DNA of 17,107 nt. It comes from an uncultured Clostridia bacterium. GTDB taxonomy: Bacteria > Bacillota > Clostridia > Oscillospirales > Acutalibacteraceae. A program made the translations under genes and the position numbers. Below, piece after piece: positions 8,699 through 14,968 of this stretch; positions within the stretch are counted from its first letter, which is position 1; each line of letters starts with the position of its first letter. The DNA lies in NCBI GenBank assembly GCA_946187095.1, contig CAMHPW010000011.1:1-17107 (forward strand), read 5' to 3'. Under the pieces are notes generated by a model. It saw nothing but the letters and a program-made list of their open reading frames with translations, was not told the DNA's origin and did no database searches.

Positions 8699-8878
8699 TT
8701 ATTCTCCGCAGCAATCGGGAATATGTGAAATTTCTTTATTGGGGCAACAGTCTGATTTTTCTTGACAGCAGTTCTTTTCACTGTCTGATACCGACATTTC
8801 AGCGTTGTTGGTACAGCCGGATAAAAATGCCGCTCCCAAAAACAATGTGAGAATGATTGCCGATATTTTATGTTTCAT
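8699..8878 (-). CDS. Small Cys-rich lipoprotein (59 aa), unknown function
   Basis: A 59-codon ORF overlapping the end of the ECF S gene by 11 nt with a GGAAAG ribosome binding site. Residues 1-22 form a lipoprotein signal peptide with lipobox LSGC (C22 lipidated). The mature part is short and has three Cys-Cys pairs (C37-C38, C44-C45 and C56-C57) among charged residues: NCCQEKSDCCPNKE, then PDCCGE. It would be tethered outside the membrane, where paired cysteines could bind metal or thiols or serve as a redox site. The neighbouring substrate-binding protein starts 26 nt after its stop. No family is recognised. Confidence 0.65.
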   Translation of the reverse strand: MKHKISAIILTLFLGAAFLSGCTNNAEMSVSDSEKNCCQEKSDCCPNKEISHIPDCCGE

Positions 8879-9422
8879 GCTTTCTTTCCTTTCTCACAGA
8901 TAATATATTTGCCTTGAAATTGGCAGCGTCAAGGCTTTTTCCGAGTATCACAAACAATACTGCTCCAACACCTGCCTGAATGAGATTAGGGAATATTTCC
9001 GCAACTGCCGCCGATACGTCATAAAGCAAAGCATTTGCCACAAAATAACCGCCTATTGTAACTACTGTTGTAGGTATCAGCATAAGCAAATTCGGGAAAT
9101 TGATGATTTTTTCAAGCTTCGGACTGTCTTTTAAAAAATACTTTAACAGAAAAAACGGAAGTACATTCAACGCTTTTATAATTGCTGTCGGAACAGCCCA
9201 CTGAGGATAGCCTGCCAATAAATCCGCAAGACCTCCGCCAATAGCAGCCGCTGCAAATCCGAGTGGTCCGGGCAAAACGCTTGCTGAAAGATATATCATA
9301 CTGTCACCTGCATGAGCATAACCAAGCGGTGCAGGAATTTTTACATAGGCTGTCGTTATTGTGATAAGTGCCGCAAACATCGCTGTCATAGCGGCATATT
9401 TGATTTTTTCATTGTTTCTCAT
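8868..9422 (-). CDS. ECF transporter S component (substrate-binding membrane protein), substrate unknown
   Basis: A 184-aa, very hydrophobic protein with five to six membrane helices, resembling S components of energy-coupling factor importers. Typical features are the N-terminal AAMTAMFAALITITTAYVKI helix, then GDSMIYLSASVLPGPLGFAAAAIGGGLADLLAGYPQW. The ECF ATPases and T component are not here, so it would use a shared module. RBS AGGAGG precedes the start. It is the first gene behind the Cys/Met-rich leader, so a sulfur compound (methionine, cysteine or a derivative) is a reasonable but unproven substrate. The next gene overlaps its stop. Confidence 0.7.
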   Translation of the reverse strand: MRNNEKIKYAAMTAMFAALITITTAYVKIPAPLGYAHAGDSMIYLSASVLPGPLGFAAAAIGGGLADLLAGYPQWAVPTAIIKALNVLPFFLLKYFLKDSPKLEKIINFPNLLMLIPTTVVTIGGYFVANALLYDVSAAVAEIFPNLIQAGVGAVLFVILGKSLDAANFKANILSVRKERKHET

Positions 9423-9449
9423 TATTCATTCCTCCTGAAAAAAATCAGT

Positions 9450-9479
9450 AAAAAAGGGAAGTCACCGCTGACTCCCCTT
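9450..9479 (-). terminator. Intrinsic terminator between second leader and ECF S gene
   Basis: An 11-bp stem AAGGGGAGTCA/TGACTTCCCTT (one G-U pair) with GCGG loop is followed by TTTT on the minus strand. It lies after the leader ORF and 28 nt before the ECF S component start, which is where an attenuator's terminator should be. Confidence 0.8.
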
Positions 9480-9536
9480 AGTGAATTCTATACACACAAT
9501 TTCACATTCGGAAAGCACAGCAAGACCTGACACAGA
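9450..9536 (-). promoter_or_regulatory. Attenuator RNA region of the second leader
   Basis: Terminator stem: 9469-9479 with 9454-9464. A competing antiterminator can be drawn between 9510-9523 (TTGCTG and CTTTCC on the sense strand, the last leader codons) and 9465-9477 (GGGGAG and CAGCGG): 12 pairs, four of them G-U, with a small internal loop. A further 9-bp hairpin inside the leader pairs 9546-9554 with 9528-9536. The ribosome at the leader stop would mask 9510-9523 and so favour termination. Support is weaker than for the first attenuator because of the wobble pairs. Confidence 0.55.
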
Positions 9537-9597
9537 AAACCGCTCTCTGCGTCATACACATACAACATTTCATACACATTTCAATTATCTTTGTCAT
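9502..9597 (-). CDS. Cys/Met-rich leader peptide (31 aa), second candidate cysteine attenuator
   Basis: A 31-codon ORF with a strong ribosome binding site (GGAAAGGAG, 9-nt spacing). The peptide starts MTKIIEMCMKCCMCMTQRAV and continues FCVRSCCAFRM. Seven of 31 residues are Cys and six are Met, with a first cluster at codons 7-15 and a second at 22-27. It follows its own promoter and precedes a terminator and the ECF S component gene. It shares TGTTG...TATGTGT and ATGACRCAGA stretches with the first leader, so the two look related. A stalling leader peptide is the best reading. A small metal-binding peptide is the alternative. Confidence 0.72.
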   Translation of the reverse strand: MTKIIEMCMKCCMCMTQRAVFCVRSCCAFRM

Positions 9598-9630
9598 GAT
9601 AGCTTACTCCTTTCCGTTTCGCTGTGCCTT

Positions 9631-9659
9631 ATTATATCATGTTTTTTTTAATACGTCTA
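9631..9659 (-). promoter_or_regulatory. Promoter with extended -10 for the second operon
   Basis: On the minus strand a consensus -10 TATAAT (9631-9636) is preceded by TG at the extended position (TGATATAAT). A 17-nt spacer and a -35-like TAGACG (four of six matches, 9654-9659) complete it. The -10 ends about 33 nt before the leader ORF start. Confidence 0.75.
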
Positions 9660-9666
9660 ATATTCG

Positions 9667-9688
9667 ATAGGTATTATAGGTAATAGGT
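9667..9688 (-). promoter_or_regulatory. Three ATAGGT direct repeats upstream of the second sulfur operon
   Basis: ATAGGT occurs at 9667, 9676 and 9683 on the plus strand (ACCTAT on the transcribed sense), just upstream of the -35 region. The same hexamer forms the inverted repeat at the cysK promoter (16050-16068), suggesting a shared regulator. Here the position upstream of -35 and the direct orientation differ from the cysK site. Which protein binds is unknown. Confidence 0.4.
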
Positions 9689-9696
9689 TCAGCCTA

Positions 9697-10479
9697 TTAC
9701 TCATTCAGTATATCGAGAGCATTTTTATAAGCTATTCTCTCAAATTCTTCTGCCGTAAGATTCAGCTTACGAAATCTGCATACCTCATCATTGGGACTCC
9801 ACAAGGGAAAATCCGTACCGAACAGTATTCTTTCCGCCCCATAGCCGTGAATGAATCTTGTAACCTGTTCGGGAGATAAAAACATCATTGTACTTGAAAT
9901 ATCCAAGTAACAATCTGTATCTTTGAGAATTGCAAAGGCTTCTTCAAAAAGCGACCAACCGCCCAAATGGGCGGCTATTATTTGCAAATGCGGAAAATTA
10001 TCAATAATATTTTTGAGCCTGCGGGGGTGCGAATAATCAAATCTCTTATCACCACAATGAATGAGCAACGGAATTTTATCCTGAATATAGTCGAATATTT
10101 CAAACAATCTCCTGTCGTCCATATTGAAACGCTGTGTATCGGGGTGAAGTTTTATCCCCTGCAAGCCCGATTTTATGATAAATTCCGTTTCGGCAAGCAT
10201 ATTTTCACTGTCGGGGTGAAGTGTTCCGAACCCGTGAAATTCACTGTGTACCGTTACTTCGTCAAGAATAAAATTATTTATATGGTGTACCTGTTCGGGC
10301 TTTGTCGCAACGGGCAGCAATACAAATTCCGATATGCCTGCACTTTTCCCCACAGACAACAATTCTTTCCCTGTGCCGCTGTGAGCAGGCTTTATATTAT
10401 AGAAATCTCCTGTTGAAAGAGAGGCTTTTTCCGATATTTTCGGCGGATAAATGTGTGCGTGAAAGTCAATTATCTTCAT
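9697..10479 (-). CDS. Metal-dependent amidohydrolase (Amidohydrolase_2 / COG2159-like)
   Basis: A 260-aa TIM-barrel hydrolase. Metal-binding HAH at 7-9 (DFHAHIYP), GIKLHPD around 108-114, H141 in LIHCGD, H171 in IIAAHLGG and the catalytic or metal aspartate D223 in FGTDFPLWSP fit the family. The family includes decarboxylases and hydrolases, and the substrate cannot be told. It overlaps the LysR gene by 14 nt and probably ends the cysK-mccA transcript. A weak 7-bp hairpin (TAATAGG/CCTATTA) at its stop lacks a U tract, so read-through into the next operon is possible. Confidence 0.75.
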   Translation of the reverse strand: MKIIDFHAHIYPPKISEKASLSTGDFYNIKPAHSGTGKELLSVGKSAGISEFVLLPVATKPEQVHHINNFILDEVTVHSEFHGFGTLHPDSENMLAETEFIIKSGLQGIKLHPDTQRFNMDDRRLFEIFDYIQDKIPLLIHCGDKRFDYSHPRRLKNIIDNFPHLQIIAAHLGGWSLFEEAFAILKDTDCYLDISSTMMFLSPEQVTRFIHGYGAERILFGTDFPLWSPNDEVCRFRKLNLTAEEFERIAYKNALDILNE

Positions 10480-11398
10480 TTTGCACTCCCAAATATTTTT
10501 TCAGTTCCTCAATATACATTTTTCCGACATGGCTGAGATGTATATTCTTTTTTGTGATATAGCCTATTTTCATCTTGCTTCCCTTGTGTTCGCTGTCGGG
10601 TTCAAAGGGAATTGCCGCAAAATCGCTTCCGTTGAGTTCCTCGCATATAATTCCCGAACAAAGCGTATAGCCGCTCAGACCTACCATCAGATTAAGCATA
10701 GTCGCCCTGTCAGTCGCTTTTATGGTGCGTGGATACTGATGATTGCTTAATATCTCCTCCGCAAAGTACACCGAACCGCTTCCGCCCTGCTCAAATGACA
10801 AACTCGGATATTGAATGAGTTCATCAAAACAGATACTTTTATTTTTTGCAAGTGGATGACCTTTCCACAGATACACATACGCATCACAGGTAATGAGTTC
10901 ATGAAATTCAAGCTTATTCGTTCTCATCAGTTTCGTAATAACAGGCGAATTGAAATCACTCAGGTACAGAACACCTATTTCGCTTTTGAGATTGCTGACG
11001 TCATCAATTACTTTTTGTGTACGGACTTCCCTTATGGCAAATTCATATTCATCTGTATTGAGCTGTTTAACCAATTCAACAAAGCTCTTGACTGCAAAGG
11101 AATAATGCTGTGTTGAAACGGCAAATTTTTTCTTTATTTTTCCTTTTTCACCGTATCTTTCGGAAATCACCTCGTACTGACGGTAAAGTTCACGGGCATA
11201 GGAAATAAATTCCATGCCGTCACTTGTCAGGGTAACACCTCTGCCACTGCGGTGAAAAATGAAAATGCCGAGTTCCTTTTCAAGCTCCCTTACGGATTCC
11301 GTCAAAGACGGCTGCGAGATATATAATACTTCACTTGCCTTATTGAAAGAACCCTGCTCCGATATAGTTATCACATAATGTATCTGTTGTAATGTCAT
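10466..11398 (-). CDS. LysR-family transcriptional regulator
   Basis: A 310-aa LysR-type regulator. The N-terminal winged helix-turn-helix (about 1-60) reads MTLQQIHYVITISEQGSFNKA and then LYISQPSLTESVRELEKELG, with a C-terminal substrate-binding domain (about 90-300). It starts 9 nt after mccA, so it is probably co-transcribed with the cysteine genes and overlaps the next gene by 14 nt. Such regulators often respond to a pathway metabolite. Here a sulfur-related effector (for example O-acetylserine) is plausible but not shown. No T-N11-A site could be assigned. Confidence 0.9.
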   Translation of the reverse strand: MTLQQIHYVITISEQGSFNKASEVLYISQPSLTESVRELEKELGIFIFHRSGRGVTLTSDGMEFISYARELYRQYEVISERYGEKGKIKKKFAVSTQHYSFAVKSFVELVKQLNTDEYEFAIREVRTQKVIDDVSNLKSEIGVLYLSDFNSPVITKLMRTNKLEFHELITCDAYVYLWKGHPLAKNKSICFDELIQYPSLSFEQGGSGSVYFAEEILSNHQYPRTIKATDRATMLNLMVGLSGYTLCSGIICEELNGSDFAAIPFEPDSEHKGSKMKIGYITKKNIHLSHVGKMYIEELKKYLGVQNEDN

Positions 11399-11407
11399 AG
11401 TACACCC

Positions 11408-12319
11408 TTATTCATATAGATTTTTTGTAAAGTACCTGTCGCCCCTGTCGGGGAAAATGACAACGATATTTCCTCTTGCACCGTCTGCAATCAATTTCTT
11501 TACGGCGGCAAGAGCTGCTCCCGATGACGAACCTGCAAATATCCCCTCTTTTTTGGCAAGTTCCCTTGCATTTTCAAAAGCCTCGTCATCTGTCATTTTC
11601 ACTACCCTGTCGACAAGCGACATATCCATTGTATCGGCGATAAAATCATTTCCGATACCCTCAATATTATAATCACCGTGTTCACCGCCGCCCATGGTTG
11701 AACCGACAGGATCGGCAAGCACACCGACAATACCGCTGTTTTTCTCTTTCAGGTATTTCATAACACCCGAATATGTACCGCCGCTTCCTGCACCTGCCAC
11801 AAGATAATCAATATTACCCTGCAAATCTTCATAAATTTCTTTGCCTGTAGTTTCATAATGTGCAAGAGGATTGGCAGGGTTTTTGAATTGTTCAAGCGTC
11901 ACCGAATTCGGAATGGATTTGCGTATTTCCTCAGCCTTTGCCCATGCTCCGAGCATACCTCCCTCACGGGGAGTATTGATGATTTCCGCACCGAGGGATT
12001 TCAATAAAGTCTGCTTTTCCTGTGAAAACTTTGTCGGAACAACAAATATTATTTTATATCCCTTATTAAGTGCCGCAAATGCGATTCCAAGACCTGTGTT
12101 TCCTGCTGTTGCTTCAACAATAGTACTTCCTTTTTTCAATATGCCTTTTCTCTCGGCATCTTCTATCATATATTTTCCTATTCTGTCCTTGACACTGCCC
12201 GAAGGATTAAAAAGTTCTAATTTGGCATAAAGCTTTACATCATCAGGCAAATCAAGGTGATTCAATCTGACAAGCGGTGTATTTCCGATTAATTCCTGCA
12301 TATCTTCATAGAGTGCCAT
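11408..12319 (-). CDS. mccA: O-acetylserine-dependent cystathionine beta-synthase (MccA-like)
   Basis: A 303-aa fold-type II PLP enzyme joining homocysteine to an activated serine to give cystathionine. The PLP lysine is K44 in NPSGSVKDR, the carboxylate loop is TAGNTG (71-76), where CysK has TSGNTG, and the phosphate loop is GAGSGGTYSG (176-185). The segment VTLEQFKNPANPLAHYETTG is typical of the YrhA/MccA group. ATG at 12319 is preferred because GAGG lies 8 nt before it; a TTG at 12322 would abut the mccB stop. It follows mccB directly, giving the pathway pair. There is no CBS regulatory domain. Confidence 0.85.
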   Translation of the reverse strand: MALYEDMQELIGNTPLVRLNHLDLPDDVKLYAKLELFNPSGSVKDRIGKYMIEDAERKGILKKGSTIVEATAGNTGLGIAFAALNKGYKIIFVVPTKFSQEKQTLLKSLGAEIINTPREGGMLGAWAKAEEIRKSIPNSVTLEQFKNPANPLAHYETTGKEIYEDLQGNIDYLVAGAGSGGTYSGVMKYLKEKNSGIVGVLADPVGSTMGGGEHGDYNIEGIGNDFIADTMDMSLVDRVVKMTDDEAFENARELAKKEGIFAGSSSGAALAAVKKLIADGARGNIVVIFPDRGDRYFTKNLYE

Positions 12320-12322
12320 CAA

Positions 12323-13480
12323 TTATTCCTCACTTTCTGCAATAGCCTGTTCTATATCCGACAGAATGTCATCAATATTTTCAATGCCGATAGAAAGGCG
12401 GATAAGACCGTCTGTAATTCCTATTTTCTGACGTACTTCATACGGTATGGAAGCGTGTGTCATGCTTGCGGGGTGGCATACAAGACTTTCTACACCTCCA
12501 AGACTTTCCGCAAGTGCAACAAATTTCAGAGATTTGAAGAATTTTTTGATATTATAATTTTCATACAGCTCGAATGAAATCATAACACCGCCGTTTTTAG
12601 CCTGTTTTTTGTTGATTTCATATCCCTGAGCGTCGGGCAGTCCCGGATAATAAACTTTTTTGACAGCTTTATGATTTTTAAGAAAATTGGCGGCTTTTTG
12701 TGCATTTTCTACATGGCGGTCAAGACGGACAGCAAGTGTTTTTATTCCACGAATCAGCAAAAAGCTGTCAAACGGGGCAAGCACACCGCCTGTGGAATTC
12801 TGTATAAAAGCAAGCTTTTTTGTAAGTTCATCATCATTTACTACAACAAGACCTGCAACAACATCACTGTGACCTCCGAGATACTTCGTTGCACTGTGAA
12901 TGACAATATCAATTCCCAATTCAATAGGTCTTTGCAGATATGGTGTCATAAATGTATTGTCAACAACAGATAAAATATTATGTTTTTTTGCAAGGTCGGC
13001 AACTGCCTTTAAATCCGTTACCGTGAGAAGCGGATTTGCAGGGCTTTCAACAAGAATGGCTTTAACATCTGAAGTAATCTTCTTTTCAAGTTCACTTATA
13101 TTTGTTGTATCTTCAATGGAATAGCCTATTCCGAAGTTACTGAAAATTTTATCGAGCACACGGAATGTACCGCCGTAAACATTGCTTGAAATGAGAATTT
13201 TATCGCCTGTATGAAACAAACTCAGTACAGCAGTAATTGCCGCCATTCCCGATGCAAATGCAAAGCCTGCCTTTCCGCCCTCCAATTCGGCAATAAGAGC
13301 TTCCAATGCGGCACGGGTAGGATTTCCTGTACGGGAATATTCCCATTTCGGTGTTTCACCGATACCGCTTTGTTCATAAGTAGAAGTCTGATAAATAGGC
13401 ACGTTTACCGCCTTTGTATATTCATCTCCGTAAATGCCCCCGTGAATAAGGGCTGATTCGATATTCTTATATTCTGACAT
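12323..13480 (-). CDS. mccB: Cystathionine gamma-lyase / homocysteine gamma-lyase (MccB-like)
   Basis: A 385-aa PLP enzyme of the Cys/Met metabolism family. The PLP lysine is K199 in HSATKYLGGHSD, the phosphate-binding YSRTGNPT is at 48-55, and ASGMAAI is around 76-82. Adjacent to an MccA-type enzyme, it most likely cleaves cystathionine to cysteine, 2-oxobutyrate and ammonia. The same family includes cystathionine gamma-synthase and beta-lyase, which sequence alone does not fully exclude, but the neighbours favour the reverse transsulfuration role. RBS AAGGAG lies upstream of the ATG, and the stop abuts mccA. Confidence 0.85.
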   Translation of the reverse strand: MSEYKNIESALIHGGIYGDEYTKAVNVPIYQTSTYEQSGIGETPKWEYSRTGNPTRAALEALIAELEGGKAGFAFASGMAAITAVLSLFHTGDKILISSNVYGGTFRVLDKIFSNFGIGYSIEDTTNISELEKKITSDVKAILVESPANPLLTVTDLKAVADLAKKHNILSVVDNTFMTPYLQRPIELGIDIVIHSATKYLGGHSDVVAGLVVVNDDELTKKLAFIQNSTGGVLAPFDSFLLIRGIKTLAVRLDRHVENAQKAANFLKNHKAVKKVYYPGLPDAQGYEINKKQAKNGGVMISFELYENYNIKKFFKSLKFVALAESLGGVESLVCHPASMTHASIPYEVRQKIGITDGLIRLSIGIENIDDILSDIEQAIAESEE

Positions 13481-13492
13481 AATAATTACTCC

Positions 13493-13948
13493 TTAATAAT
13501 TCAAATTTTTTTCACTGTAATTTTCAAGCACTTTCAGCATATCTTCTGCTGTATTTTTTGCACCTGCAAGGTCATGTTCGAGATAATTTCCGCATTCCTC
13601 TTTTTTACTGCCGGGTATTTCTCCCTCAAAACCTGCAATAAACCTAAAACTGTCCTGCACAAGTCCGACAGCCTGCTTATGAGAAACGGTATCTCTGACA
13701 AGCAGATAAAAACCTGTACGGCACCCCATTGGTCCTACATAGATGACGGAATCTGAAATTTTACTGTTTCGTGCAAATGTTGCAAAAAGATGTTCTATCG
13801 TATGCAGTTCACCGCTTCCGAGATAATCTCCGTTATTGGGCTTTTTCATTCTTATATCATAAGTCACAACATCTCCGTCAATGCGTGAAATGTATATTCC
13901 CTTTTCAAGCCTGTTGTGGTCTACGGTAAAGCTTGCTATTTTTTCCAT
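13493..13948 (-). CDS. luxS: S-ribosylhomocysteine lyase
   Basis: Splits S-ribosylhomocysteine into homocysteine and the AI-2 precursor DPD. At 151 aa it is a typical length. Metal-binding HTIEH (49-53) and C119 in ECGNYLEHDL are present, as is the catalytic cysteine C76 in GPMGCRTGFY. It overlaps the methyltransferase and is followed 12 nt later by mccB, so here its main job is probably recycling homocysteine for cysteine synthesis. AI-2 would be a by-product. Confidence 0.97.
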   Translation of the reverse strand: MEKIASFTVDHNRLEKGIYISRIDGDVVTYDIRMKKPNNGDYLGSGELHTIEHLFATFARNSKISDSVIYVGPMGCRTGFYLLVRDTVSHKQAVGLVQDSFRFIAGFEGEIPGSKKEECGNYLEHDLAGAKNTAEDMLKVLENYSEKNLNY

Positions 13949-14856
13949 TGAAATTCCTCCCTGTATGCCAGCATAAAATGTATATTTTCAAATGCACGGA
14001 TACCGTCATCTCTGTTCTCGAAATAATGTTTCTGTATCATCTGAGGTGTTTCATGCTCCTCTATTTCAAAGCCGTAACGGTGAAGTACCGTATTTATCTC
14101 GGAAAATGAATATCCGTGAAGCATTTTTTCACCGAGCCTTTCCGTAATATCCGCAAGGGTATGCACTCTTTCGGCATTTTTTTCTTTGAGAGTCGTTTCA
14201 TCGGGATAGTCAAATACTACTTTCCCCGTTGTCTGACACAATTCACTTATTTTTTTTATAGTCTGCTCAAAAACAGACAGTGTCAGATAATACGAAACTC
14301 CCAAAATAGCGAAAAATGACGGAATTTCAGGATTGAAACCTGCTTTCAGCAATTTCTCATTCATATCATCTTTTGAAAAGTCTATCGGTACGAATATGAG
14401 ATTTTTCGGAATATTCCATTCAAGTTCACGTATTCTTTCACGCTTGTATCTGCCTGTATCGGGGTGGTCAAGCTCAAATATCTTTATATTGGGATTATCG
14501 TTCCTGAATGCAAAAGTATCCATTCCCGCACCGCAGATGACATACTGACATTTCGGATATTTTTCTGCAAATTCAAGAAGTTTTTCCTCTGCAAACGCTA
14601 TCCGTGAAAGCGGTATGGGTGCAATATATCGGTTCAGTTCGGAAAATATAAGCTCTGTTTCAAAGTCCTCATTATTGTCCTTATTATCTGGTTCAAAATC
14701 ATTCTGTATCAGATGACCGATTTCCTCAAACTCCTGCTTTCCCATAAGGTCGTAGGCAAGGTAATCATCAAATATTTTCTTTCGTGCAATGTTTGAATGA
14801 CAGGCACGGGCAAATGAACAAAGCTTTGCTGTAATACTTTCCTGTGTTTCTATCAT
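13936..14856 (-). CDS. SAM-dependent methyltransferase, leucine carboxyl methyltransferase (LCM) family
   Basis: A 306-aa class I methyltransferase of the LCM/PPM1-like group: SAM-binding motif I CGAGMDTFAFR (108-118) and the family's acidic motif FELDHPDT (127-134), followed by FVPIDFSKDD. Its methyl acceptor cannot be read from sequence. Context suggests a role in turning SAM into S-adenosylhomocysteine so that methionine sulfur can flow to cysteine. B. subtilis has a different methyltransferase (YrrT) at the head of its mtnN-mccA-mccB operon. It is the first gene behind the polycysteine attenuator, has RBS AAAGGAAG, and overlaps luxS by 13 nt. No S-adenosylhomocysteine nucleosidase gene is visible, so that step must be encoded elsewhere. 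Confidence 0.8.
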   Translation of the reverse strand: MIETQESITAKLCSFARACHSNIARKKIFDDYLAYDLMGKQEFEEIGHLIQNDFEPDNKDNNEDFETELIFSELNRYIAPIPLSRIAFAEEKLLEFAEKYPKCQYVICGAGMDTFAFRNDNPNIKIFELDHPDTGRYKRERIRELEWNIPKNLIFVPIDFSKDDMNEKLLKAGFNPEIPSFFAILGVSYYLTLSVFEQTIKKISELCQTTGKVVFDYPDETTLKEKNAERVHTLADITERLGEKMLHGYSFSEINTVLHRYGFEIEEHETPQMIQKHYFENRDDGIRAFENIHFMLAYREEFQWKK

Positions 14857-14875
14857 GTTTATCTTCCTTTCGGCA

Positions 14876-14913
14876 TAAAAAATACCGTCTGTACTGCAAT
14901 ATCAGACAGACGG
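14876..14913 (-). terminator. Intrinsic terminator of the first Cys attenuator
   Basis: Stem CCGTCTGT/ACAGACGG (14906-14913 with 14885-14892), with an inner CTG/CAG helix and a one-base bulge, followed on the minus strand by TATTTTTTA. It lies 20 nt before the methyltransferase start, so it can control that gene and those behind it. Confidence 0.8.
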
Positions 14914-14968
14914 CTGAAATAAGAAAATTCGTTTTACTTACAAATAAAACACTTCAAAAGCCGTCTGT
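14876..14968 (-). promoter_or_regulatory. Transcription attenuator: mutually exclusive antiterminator and terminator
   Basis: On the minus strand, arm A ACAGACGGCT (14959-14968, the end of the leader ORF) pairs perfectly over 10 bp with arm B AGCCGTCTGT (14906-14915). Arm B also pairs over 8 bp with arm C ACAGACGG (14885-14892), extended by an internal CTG/CAG pairing, followed by TATTTTTTA: an intrinsic terminator. A:B and B:C cannot coexist. Between A and B is a small hairpin GTTTTA/TAAAAC. Predicted logic: a ribosome at the leader stop covers A, B:C forms and transcription ends; a ribosome stalled in the Cys run leaves A free, A:B forms and the methyltransferase-luxS-mccB-mccA genes are read. 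Confidence 0.8.

Noticed and set aside
7560..8714. Longer SBP start at 8714
   Set aside because: It would overlap the small lipoprotein gene and put 14 residues before a complete lipoprotein signal peptide. The ATG at 8672 has a good RBS.
9423..9696. T-box or riboswitch upstream of the ECF S gene
   Set aside because: No conserved T-box or S-box motif is visible. A translated leader ORF with RBS, promoter and terminator accounts for the region.
13493..13948. luxS as evidence for a quorum-sensing locus
   Set aside because: Its overlap with the methyltransferase and proximity to mccBA indicate homocysteine recycling. No AI-2 receptor or Lsr genes are present.
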